Made by a program: the position numbers and the translations under genes. From Jannaschia helgolandensis (lineage in GTDB: Bacteria > Pseudomonadota > Alphaproteobacteria > Rhodobacterales > Rhodobacteraceae): 64,000 nt of DNA. Positions 8,665 through 15,927 of the stretch are shown here, piece after piece (the first letter of the stretch is position 1; each line of letters opens with the position of its first letter). Location: the NCBI RefSeq assembly GCF_900109285.1, contig NZ_FNZQ01000008.1, positions 62,001 through 126,000 of the forward strand, written 5' to 3'. Under the pieces are notes generated by a model, which saw only the letters and a program-made list of their open reading frames with translations, was not told the DNA's origin and did no database searches.

Positions 8665-9645
8665 ATGCGCCCCGGACCCAGAAACCTGATTACCGATGTC
8701 GCGGGCCTGCGGGTCGGCAATGCACATGATGTCACTCTGCGATCCGGCTCCACCGTCCTGCTGGGCGACGTGCCCTTCGTCGCGGGCGTTCATGTCATGG
8801 GAGGCGCACCGGGCACGCGCGAGACGGATCTGCTGGCACCCGACAAACTGGTGCAGGAAGTCGACGCGCTGGTGCTGTCGGGTGGGTCGGCCTTCGGGCT
8901 TGATGCGGCATCAGGTGTGGCGGACGGGTTGCGCGCTGCGGGACGAGGGTTCGCGGTCGGCGAACAACGGGTTCCGATTGTGCCTGCTGCGATCCTGTTC
9001 GATCTGCTGAATGGCGGCGACAAGGCCTGGGACCGCAATCCCTATGCGCCGTTGGGTCGGGCCGCGCTGGAGGGGGCTGCGGTGGAGTTCGACCTCGGGT
9101 CCGTCGGGGCCGGGTTCGGGGCGACGACAATGGATTTGGCCGGGGGGCTTGGGTCGGCATCGCTCGTTCTCGATTGCGGTATAACCGTCGGGGCACTGGT
9201 GGCGGTAAACGCCCTTGGCCGGGTCTGCGACGATAATGGGCGGTTTTTTGCAGCACCGTGGGAAATCGAGGGCGAATTCGGGGGACACGATGTCGGGCGT
9301 CTGTCCCCGACATGGGAACCCTATGGCGACACCACCCCCGGCCAATCGACCACCATCGCCATCGTCGCAACCGATGCTGTGCTGACCCAGGCACAAGCCA
9401 CCCGGCTGGCCGTCGCCGCACATGATGGCATGGCGCGCGCGATCCTGCCCAGTCATACGCCCATGGATGGCGATCTGGTCTTCGCCGCCGCGACGGGCGC
9501 GCGCGATCTGCCCGATCCGGTCTGGGACGGATTGCGATTGGGTCATGCCGCCGCGGCCTGTTTGTCACGGGCGATTGCGCGGGGGGCGTTCACCGCACGC
9601 TCCGCGGCGTTGTCATCGTGGCAGGAACGGTTCGGGACGCGATAA
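8665..9645 (+). CDS. P1-family (DmpA/L-aminopeptidase-like) Ntn-fold peptidase
   Basis: A 326-residue member of peptidase family S58/P1. Hallmarks are the N-terminal NLITDVAGLRVGNAHD, VMGGAPGTRETDLL (about 50-63), VDALVLSGGSAFGLDAA (about 71-87), GLGSASL (about 161-167), and QSTTIAIVATDAVL (about 227-240), where self-cleavage would expose a Ser/Thr nucleophile as in DmpA relatives. Known members are aminopeptidases or beta-aminopeptidases activated by autoproteolysis. The start at ATG 8665 is chosen because it is next to the family's conserved N-terminus; an earlier ATG at 8638 would overlap the previous gene. Physiological substrate unknown. Confidence 0.92.
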   Translation: MRPGPRNLITDVAGLRVGNAHDVTLRSGSTVLLGDVPFVAGVHVMGGAPGTRETDLLAPDKLVQEVDALVLSGGSAFGLDAASGVADGLRAAGRGFAVGEQRVPIVPAAILFDLLNGGDKAWDRNPYAPLGRAALEGAAVEFDLGSVGAGFGATTMDLAGGLGSASLVLDCGITVGALVAVNALGRVCDDNGRFFAAPWEIEGEFGGHDVGRLSPTWEPYGDTTPGQSTTIAIVATDAVLTQAQATRLAVAAHDGMARAILPSHTPMDGDLVFAAATGARDLPDPVWDGLRLGHAAAACLSRAIARGAFTARSAALSSWQERFGTR

Positions 9646-9661
9646 GGCGAATCGCCTGACG

Positions 9662-10105
9662 CTAGCGCCGTTGCGCGAAGAATTCCTTAAGAAGTGCGGC
9701 ACAGGCTTCTGCGTCGATGCCATCGTGAATATCGGGCACATGGTGCGTCTGGCGGTGTGTGAAAATTCGCGCACCGTGCAAAACCCCACCCGACTTGGGG
9801 TCGGAGGCACCGAAATGAAGGCGATCCAACCGGGCGTGTGCGATGGCCTGCGCGCACATCGCACAGGGCTCCAGTGTCACCCAGAGGTCGCATCCAATCA
9901 GACGATCCTGAGCCAGTGCCGCGCAGGCTGCGCGGATCGCAAGCATCTCGGCATGGGCCGTCGGGTCGTTCAATTCACGGGTCCGATTACCGCCCCGTCC
10001 AATGATATCGTTGCCACGCGTCACCACGGCCCCCACCGGCACTTCGCCGCGCAAGGCGGCTGCGCGGGCTTCGGACAGGGCATCGGACATGAAGGAACGG
10101 AACAT
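9662..10105 (-). CDS. tadA: tRNA-specific adenosine-34 deaminase
   Basis: A 147-residue zinc deaminase that converts A34 to inosine in the tRNA-Arg(ACG) anticodon. Zinc ligands and proton shuttle are visible as HAE (His51, Glu53) and PCAMC (Cys81, Cys84), with the family phrase GEVPVGAVV near residue 20. ATG 10105 (MFRSFMSDALSEARAA) is chosen over a longer frame to 10162, which would add a basic, non-conserved leader. It is divergent from the pseudouridine synthase gene, so two RNA-modification genes share the 75-base upstream region. Confidence 0.95.
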   Translation of the reverse strand: MFRSFMSDALSEARAAALRGEVPVGAVVTRGNDIIGRGGNRTRELNDPTAHAEMLAIRAACAALAQDRLIGCDLWVTLEPCAMCAQAIAHARLDRLHFGASDPKSGGVLHGARIFTHRQTHHVPDIHDGIDAEACAALLKEFFAQRR

Positions 10106-10180
10106 GGCACCGGGATGCCGCGACGACCCGCGCGACGCAAGCCGCTTCCCCCCGTGCCCCAAGAGGCGTAGAGCGCGCCC

Positions 10181-11737
10181 ATGACCGATGAACAGAACAG
10201 AGCCGGCGACCGGATCGCCAAGGTAATCGCCCGCGCGGGCCTTGCGTCGCGCCGGGATGCCGAGACTATGGTGACCGACCTTCGCGTCGCCGTGAACGGA
10301 CGCACCGTGTCGAATGTAGCGACGAACATCGTGCCCGGCGACAAGATCACCGTGGACGGCGTGCCACTGCCCAAGGCGGACGGCGCGCGACTGTGGCTAT
10401 ACCACAAGCCCGCCGGTCTGGTGACGACGGAGCGGGACGAGAAAGATCGCGAGACGGTATTCGAGACGCTGCCCGAAGAATTGGGGCGCGTATTGTCGGT
10501 CGGGCGGCTGGATCTGAACTCCGAAGGGTTGCTGCTGCTGACCAACGACGGCGACCTGAAGCGTCAGTTGGAGCTGCCGTCGACAGGCTGGCTGCGCCGA
10601 TACCGCGTGCGGGTGAACGGCAAACCTGCCGAGGCGGCATTGCAGCGTCTGCGTGACGGTATCACCGTCGAGGGCGAGGACGGCCCTGAGGATTTTGCAC
10701 CCATGCAGGTCACGCTCGATCGCCAGCAGGGCGCGAATGCCTGGCTGACGGTGGGGCTTCGCGAAGGCCGCAACCGCGAGGTCCGCCGGGCGATGAATGC
10801 GGTCGACCTGTATGTGAACCGGCTGATCCGGATCAGCTATGGGCCGTTCCAGCTGGGCGAACTGCCCGCTGGCGAGGTCGAGGAAGTGAAGCCCCGCGTT
10901 CTGAAGGAACAGCTTGGCGGCACGTGGGATGGTGAATTGGCCGAAAGCCGGCAGGTTTCGACGGCGGCCGAAGACGAGAAAGCCGACCGACGCGGCATCA
11001 AGGGCGATAGCCCGCGCAAACCCCGGTCTTCGGGCGATCGCCTGATCGACAAGGGACGCGGGCGCGAGACGTCGGACGCACCGCGCGGCCCCGCCAAGGC
11101 CCGGACTGTCAGCCCCGCCGAGGCCCGGTCCGCGCGCGCCGCACGACCCGACCGTCCCCGCACCGGCAAACCGCCGGTGACACGCAATGACGGCGACGGA
11201 TCACGCCCCGAGCGCACCGCGCGTCCGACCCGCGATGGGGACCGCAAACCTCGGTCGAAATTCGGCGACAAACCCAATCGGGATGGTACGAAACCGCAGC
11301 GGGATGGGGACAGACCCCAACGCGACGGCGGAAAACCTGCCGCCGCGCGCAAGCCCTGGGCAAAAGATGGCGACCGTTCGACCCGACCCGCCCGCGATGG
11401 TGATCGTCCGGGACGCAGCGGTCCAGGTTCGCGCAAGCCGTGGGACGGGAACCCCGATCGTCCGTCGCGCGATGGCGACCGCAGCCCGTGGGACAAGGGT
11501 GAAGGCCGGCGTGACGACAAGCCGCGCCGCGACGGGGATCGCGCCGGCAAACCCACGCACCGCCCCGGCCATCCGGATCAACCGAAGGAAACCAAGTCGG
11601 AACGCACCGCGCGTCTTCGGTCGGACAGTTCGATCAGTCTGCGCAAGGGCGGTCAACGCGGGCGCGGCGTCGCAAAACCCAAGAAGCCCCCTTCGACCAA
11701 GCGGATGAAAAAGCCCGACGACGACAGCAAGGACTGA
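10181..11737 (+). CDS. 23S rRNA pseudouridine synthase, RluB/RsuA family, with long charged tail
   Basis: A 518-residue protein. An S4 RNA-binding domain (about residues 11-58) is followed by the catalytic domain with GRLDLNSEGL (Asp111), family signature LLTNDGDL, and a conserved REGRNREVRRA stretch near residue 190. The enzyme core ends near residue 245. The remaining 270 residues are a low-complexity tail of Arg, Asp, Gly, Lys and Pro with many RDGDR and RDG units and a very basic end (KPKKPPSTKRMKKP). The core matches RluB/RluE/RluF-like synthases. Tails of this kind are common in alphaproteobacterial RluB but this one doubles the protein; it is probably disordered and RNA-binding. Confidence 0.92.
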   Translation: MTDEQNRAGDRIAKVIARAGLASRRDAETMVTDLRVAVNGRTVSNVATNIVPGDKITVDGVPLPKADGARLWLYHKPAGLVTTERDEKDRETVFETLPEELGRVLSVGRLDLNSEGLLLLTNDGDLKRQLELPSTGWLRRYRVRVNGKPAEAALQRLRDGITVEGEDGPEDFAPMQVTLDRQQGANAWLTVGLREGRNREVRRAMNAVDLYVNRLIRISYGPFQLGELPAGEVEEVKPRVLKEQLGGTWDGELAESRQVSTAAEDEKADRRGIKGDSPRKPRSSGDRLIDKGRGRETSDAPRGPAKARTVSPAEARSARAARPDRPRTGKPPVTRNDGDGSRPERTARPTRDGDRKPRSKFGDKPNRDGTKPQRDGDRPQRDGGKPAAARKPWAKDGDRSTRPARDGDRPGRSGPGSRKPWDGNPDRPSRDGDRSPWDKGEGRRDDKPRRDGDRAGKPTHRPGHPDQPKETKSERTARLRSDSSISLRKGGQRGRGVAKPKKPPSTKRMKKPDDDSKD

Positions 11738-11758
11738 AAGGGCTTCAGGCGGCGGGGA

Positions 11759-12367
11759 TTACTCCTCCTCCACCTTTTCCTCAGGGGTATGTGCCTTGAG
11801 CAACCCTGCCTGCGCGATGAAGAATGCGAACATCGCCACCGGCAGGCCGAAGGTCTTGAAACTGACCCAGGCGTCCGTCGACATCGTGCGCCAGATGACT
11901 TCGTTCGCGACAGCCAGCCCGACGAAGAACCATGCCATTCGCTTGGTCAGAAGCATCCAGCCTTCATGCGTCAGCGGCAGCGTTTCGGACAGGACCATCG
12001 CCAGATAGCTGCGCCCGCGCCATAGCCCGAAAAAGAACACGGCGGCGAACAACAGATAGATCAGCGTCGGCTTCATCTTGAAAAACCGCTCGTCGTTCAG
12101 CCAGACCGACAGACCGCCGAAAACCGTCACCAGAACCGCCGTCACGATCTGCATCTGGCTCAGTTTACCGGTCAGCCACCAGAGCGCCGCCGTCGAAGCC
12201 AGAATCAGCGGAATGAACAGGGCCGTGACCACGATGAACCCGGCGTATTCGGTGCCGCCGACGGTGAAGGTCTCATCCTTCAGATATATGTACCCCAGGA
12301 AGAACAACGCGACCGGTCCAAGCTCCAGTGAGGGCTTGACCCATCCGGGGATCTGGCGGTCGGTCAT
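11759..12367 (-). CDS. Inner-membrane septation protein homologue (YciB/IspA)
   Basis: About 202 residues with five or six membrane segments and the YciB phrases KPSLELGPVALFF, KDETFTVGGTEY and NDERFFKMKPT. YciB proteins are inner-membrane proteins linked to cell envelope synthesis and septation; the molecular activity is not settled. ATG 12367 (MTDRQIPGW) matches the family start; another ATG four codons earlier at 12379 is possible. The last residues EEKVEEE are acidic. A DMT transporter gene lies 47 bases upstream on the same strand. Confidence 0.9.
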   Translation of the reverse strand: MTDRQIPGWVKPSLELGPVALFFLGYIYLKDETFTVGGTEYAGFIVVTALFIPLILASTAALWWLTGKLSQMQIVTAVLVTVFGGLSVWLNDERFFKMKPTLIYLLFAAVFFFGLWRGRSYLAMVLSETLPLTHEGWMLLTKRMAWFFVGLAVANEVIWRTMSTDAWVSFKTFGLPVAMFAFFIAQAGLLKAHTPEEKVEEE

Positions 12368-12414
12368 GGCTGTCCTCATAAATATTGGGTGGCTTAAGTT
12401 GGCACATAAGGGCT

Positions 12415-13311
12415 TCAGCCCGCGAACTCCACCACCACCGCGCCCAGCGCGATCAGCGAGATCAGGATCAGGCGGCGGGGACCCACCGATTCCTTCAGCA
12501 GGACCCATCCGATCAGTGCGGCAAACACGGTCGAGGTTTCGCGCAGGATGGCCGCCTCGCCCACACTGTCGAGCCGCGTGGCCAGCATGATCGACCCGAA
12601 CGACCCGAACGCGATAATCCCTCCGATCAGGCCGAGCCGGATCAGGTGCGGCTCGGGCCTGCGCCATTTTCCGCGGAAGGCTGCAATAAGTGGAAAGTCC
12701 CAGGATGTCAGCATGAAGAACCACGCGAGGAAAGTGAACGGATCGGCCACCGACCGGATGCCGAAGGCGTTCCACGTCGTATAGACGGCCACCATCAATC
12801 CGGTCAGCACGGCAAGTCCCAGTGCCGGTCCCAGCGTCGCCCGGTCGACGGTGATCTTCGCCAGATTATACGCCGACAGACCGAACAACCCGACAATCAG
12901 GATCGCGACGCCCAGCCATTGCGCCGCCGTAAACGTCTCGCCGAAAATCGCGCCTGCGCCCAGCACGGTAAACAATGGCCCTGTCCCGCGCACGACCGGA
13001 TAGACGACCGTATAGGCGCCCCGCTGATAGGTCGCGCCCTGCAATGCCTTGTAGAGAAACTGGATCGCAACCATCCCGACCAGAACCCACCAAAGGCGCA
13101 GGGGTGGCCATGGCACGACGAACAGCGCCACAGGGGTTGCGATGCAGAAAATCGCCACGTCCATCGCAGTGCGCGAGGTCCATGGGTCATAACGCCCCCC
13201 CTTTTGCAGTGCACCGAACAACGCATGCAGAAATGCCGCCGCCAGGGCCAGCCAAAGTGCCGCGTTCCTTCCCGCCGGGGTGCCTTCAATGGCAAATATC
13301 CATTCAGTCAT
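12415..13311 (-). CDS. DMT-superfamily (EamA) transporter
   Basis: A 298-residue protein with about ten membrane segments in two EamA repeats: the first ends near VAILIVGLFGLSAYN and the second near LILISLIALGAVVVEFAG. The second repeat keeps the typical RETSTVFAALIGW(V)LLKE motif. EamA proteins export or exchange metabolites; substrate is unknown. The start codon overlaps the stop of the small upstream frame (13308-13532) as ATGA, so it belongs to an operon running from ftsY. Confidence 0.9.
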   Translation of the reverse strand: MTEWIFAIEGTPAGRNAALWLALAAAFLHALFGALQKGGRYDPWTSRTAMDVAIFCIATPVALFVVPWPPLRLWWVLVGMVAIQFLYKALQGATYQRGAYTVVYPVVRGTGPLFTVLGAGAIFGETFTAAQWLGVAILIVGLFGLSAYNLAKITVDRATLGPALGLAVLTGLMVAVYTTWNAFGIRSVADPFTFLAWFFMLTSWDFPLIAAFRGKWRRPEPHLIRLGLIGGIIAFGSFGSIMLATRLDSVGEAAILRETSTVFAALIGWVLLKESVGPRRLILISLIALGAVVVEFAG

Positions 13312-13532
13312 CGGAAAGCCGCTTCCGTCAGTCCAGGCGCCCGTCCCTCCAACTCTGTCTTGCAGTAGCTGGGGCGCACGACCGGCAGATCGCGGTCATG
13401 CGACGGGATGGCGAAATGGCCCATGAACCCGAGGGGACGATCGGCGCAGGCCGAAATGCCAGCAACCGCCAGAAGATCGTTGCGTTCCCTGGCGGTGCGG
13501 GGGGCCAGATTTTCCCCAAGGTGCAGGATCAT
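13308..13532 (-). CDS. Unknown protein, probable C-terminal part of a frame-disrupted gene
   Basis: A 74-residue frame starting MILHLGENLAP. It overlaps both neighbours by ATGA: the small frame upstream and the DMT transporter gene downstream. The sequence looks like the second half of a protein (LLAVAGISACADRPLGFMGHF, then DLPVVRPSYC) with two cysteines, and no known domain was recognised. Re-reading one base at the junction would fuse it to the upstream 65-residue frame. It may therefore be a decayed gene, an assembly error, or a separate coupled peptide. Confidence 0.45.
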   Translation of the reverse strand: MILHLGENLAPRTARERNDLLAVAGISACADRPLGFMGHFAIPSHDRDLPVVRPSYCKTELEGRAPGLTEAAFR

Positions 13533-13726
13533 GGGGCTTCGGGCGTGTCAGTCATACGGGCGGCCAAATCCGGGGCCATGCCACCGATCCCGACGTCCTG
13601 CAGACTGCGCGGGTGCGGCAGCATGTCTTGCATCGCTATCCCGCGCCCCGGCATTGTCGGCTTCGGCCTGCGTTGCTGCGACAGCCAGGGGGCCGACATC
13701 AAAGCGACCGATATGGCGCGGATCAC
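13529..13726 (-). CDS. Unknown small frame after ftsY, probable N-terminal part of the same disrupted gene
   Basis: A 65-residue frame starting with GTG that overlaps the ftsY stop as GTGA. Its later part (MQDMLPHPRSLQDVGIGGMAP, shortened here) looks protein-like, while the early part (LSQQRRPKPTMPGRG) looks out of frame. A one-base shift after about residue 12 would instead read PLAVAATQAEADNAG, which would complete a credible signal peptide. This supports a secreted protein whose gene now carries more than one frame change. Function is unknown. Confidence 0.4.
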   Translation of the reverse strand: MIRAISVALMSAPWLSQQRRPKPTMPGRGIAMQDMLPHPRSLQDVGIGGMAPDLAARMTDTPEAP

Positions 13727-14922
13727 ACGTCCAGCCCCACAAGGGCAGAGGCGAATTCCTCGGGGTCGAAAGCGTCCAGATCGTCGATCTGTTCGCCCAC
13801 GCCGATGGCATGGATCGGCAATCCGAAACGGTCGGCCAGCGCGACAAGAACGCCGCCCTTGGCAGTGCCGTCCAGCTTGGTCATGACAAGGCCGGACACA
13901 TCCGACAGCTTCTGAAACACGCCCACCTGTGTCAGGGCGTTCTGTCCCGTCGTGGCATCCAGAACCAGCAGCGTGTTGTGTGGCGCGGTCGGGTCTTTCT
14001 TGCGGATGACGCGGACGATCTTGGCCAGTTCCTCCATCAGGTCAGCGCGGTTCGACAGGCGTCCGGCGGTGTCGATCAGCAGCAGGTCGGCACCGTCCGC
14101 CTCGGCCCTGGTCATCGCCTCGAACGCCAGTGACGCCGGGTCCGAACCCTGAGGCGCGACCATGACAGGCACACCAGCACGCTCGCCCCAGACCTGCAAT
14201 TGTTCCACCGCAGCAGCGCGGAACGTGTCACCCGCCGCGATCACGACGGACTTGCCCGCGGCGCGAAACTGACTTGCCAGCTTGCCGATTGTCGTCGTCT
14301 TGCCCGAGCCATTCACACCGACGACCAGAACCACCTGCGGGCGGTGCGCAGTCAACGGCATGGGACGGGCGACCGGGTCCATGATCCGGGCGATCTCGGT
14401 GGCCAGAAGACGTTTGATCTCTTCCGATGACAGGCGCTTGCCCATACGGCCTTCGGCAAGGTTGGCGGTGACGCGCATCGCCGTCTCAACACCCATATCC
14501 GAGGCGATCAGCAATTCCTCCAACTGCTCCAGCATGTCATCGTCGAGGGCACGGCGCGGGGCAGACGGCGGCAGCGCGCGTCCCACCAGACGCCCCATCA
14601 GACCCGGTTTCGGCGCGTCCTGGCGCGGCGGGTCGGGTTCGTCGTTCGGGGACGCAGGTGCCGGTGCCGGTGCCGGTGGAACAGGCATCGGCACGGGGGT
14701 ATTGTCCACAAGCGGTACGTGTGGGACGGGCGGCGAGGCTTGCGGTTCGGATGCGGCGGCAGGCTCGGCCGGCGGTTCCGGAGCCGGATCTGGCAATGGC
14801 TCGTGCACAGGCCGCGCTTCGACGGCATCGTCAGTCCCCGCATCGACGATCGCGTCCAACCCCTCTTCGAGTTTCGACGACGACCGCGTCAGACGATCTT
14901 TCAGCTTCTTGAAGAACGACAT
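13723..14922 (-). CDS. ftsY: Signal recognition particle receptor FtsY
   Basis: A 399-residue SRP-type GTPase that docks ribosome-SRP complexes at the inner membrane. The start MSFFKKLKDRLTRSSSK gives an amphipathic membrane-binding helix; residues about 40-115 are Pro/Ala-rich and acidic linker (A domain). The NG domain follows with G1 GVNGSGKTTT, DTFRAAA, G3 DTAGR and G4 TKLDGTAKGG. ATG 14922 is chosen over an in-frame ATG eight codons earlier because it matches the family start. It heads a minus-strand series continuing into the small disrupted gene and the DMT transporter. Confidence 0.96.
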   Translation of the reverse strand: MSFFKKLKDRLTRSSSKLEEGLDAIVDAGTDDAVEARPVHEPLPDPAPEPPAEPAAASEPQASPPVPHVPLVDNTPVPMPVPPAPAPAPASPNDEPDPPRQDAPKPGLMGRLVGRALPPSAPRRALDDDMLEQLEELLIASDMGVETAMRVTANLAEGRMGKRLSSEEIKRLLATEIARIMDPVARPMPLTAHRPQVVLVVGVNGSGKTTTIGKLASQFRAAGKSVVIAAGDTFRAAAVEQLQVWGERAGVPVMVAPQGSDPASLAFEAMTRAEADGADLLLIDTAGRLSNRADLMEELAKIVRVIRKKDPTAPHNTLLVLDATTGQNALTQVGVFQKLSDVSGLVMTKLDGTAKGGVLVALADRFGLPIHAIGVGEQIDDLDAFDPEEFASALVGLDV

Positions 14923-15025
14923 GGTACCGACCCTTTCACACCCCACCTAATATGCCTCGCGGTCCGGCGAAAGTGCGTCTGAAAGGCCAGTTGACAGCCC
15001 TGTCCCCAGACCCGACCGTTCGTGC

Positions 15026-15916
15026 ATGTTGCGCGCCACTTTCTCTCTGTTTGCCATAACCTTGGCGCTTGCCGTCCCTGTCCAGGCCGACCCTCCGCCC
15101 GCCATCACCTGTTCCGAGGGCGCGAGCGGCAAGCGACACTGCATCCGGCCAGTCAGTTTCGAAGCCGACGTCTGCCTCCAGATCGAGGCCGAGGCGCGGC
15201 TGAACGGCCTGCCGCCGGGCTATCTCGCGCGCCTGTTGTGGCAGGAAAGCCGGTTCGATCCGAATGCCGTCAGCCCGGCCCGCGCGATGGGAATCGCGCA
15301 GTTCATCGCGCCAACCGCCCGGTTGCGGGGGTTGGCCGATGCGTTCAATCCGGCGCAATCCATCGAAAGCTCCGCCTCCTATCTGGCCGAGATGACGCGC
15401 CGGTATGGCAACCTCGGATTGGCCGCCATTGGCTACAACGGGGGTGAGCGGAGGGTCGAAGGCTGGATCGCGGGGACCGGCGGGCTGGCCCGCGAAACCG
15501 TCGATTATGTCCGCATCGTCACAGGCCATACCGCCGAGAGATGGCGCGACGATCCGCCGATCGGGCTGACCTTCGCCCTGGACGACGACAAACCGTTTCA
15601 GGCCGCCTGCATCGCGATGGCCGCCAACCGCAGGGTTACACCCTTGGCCGTCCCCGAACCGCCGTTGTCACCATGGGGGGTGCAGGTTGGATACGGGTTG
15701 AACCCCACCCGCGCCCGTTCTGCCTATGATGCGTTGAACCCGTCTTGCCGCCGCGTCGCGCCCGCCTCGCGGTTGCAGCTCGTCCCACAGCCCCGGCGGG
15801 GTTCTTTGCCACCGATTATCGCCGCACGGGTCGGAGCGGAGAACCGGTCGCAGGCGCTCGAACTTTGTCGCGCGATCAGCGCGGCGGGCTGCATCTGTCG
15901 CGCCTATCGTAACTGA
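15026..15916 (+). CDS. Secreted lytic murein transglycosylase (SLT family)
   Basis: A 296-residue protein with signal peptide (MLRATFSLFAITLALAVPVQA) and a Slt-type lysozyme-like domain at about residues 48-165. The catalytic Glu is in WQESRFDP (Glu74), followed by ARAMGIAQF and AIGYNGG. Such enzymes cleave peptidoglycan glycan strands to 1,6-anhydromuropeptides in the periplasm. The C-terminal 120 residues contain cysteines (CIAMA, NPSCRR, ISAAGCICRAYRN) and no assigned domain. The gene is divergent from ftsY and convergent with the formate dehydrogenase beta gene. Confidence 0.92.
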   Translation: MLRATFSLFAITLALAVPVQADPPPAITCSEGASGKRHCIRPVSFEADVCLQIEAEARLNGLPPGYLARLLWQESRFDPNAVSPARAMGIAQFIAPTARLRGLADAFNPAQSIESSASYLAEMTRRYGNLGLAAIGYNGGERRVEGWIAGTGGLARETVDYVRIVTGHTAERWRDDPPIGLTFALDDDKPFQAACIAMAANRRVTPLAVPEPPLSPWGVQVGYGLNPTRARSAYDALNPSCRRVAPASRLQLVPQPRRGSLPPIIAARVGAENRSQALELCRAISAAGCICRAYRN

Positions 15917-15927
15917 CGGGCTGCGGG

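Noticed and set aside
11000-11737. Short direct repeats that could be mistaken for a CRISPR or tandem array
   Set aside because: They encode RDGDR-type units in frame within the pseudouridine synthase tail and vary in sequence and spacing.
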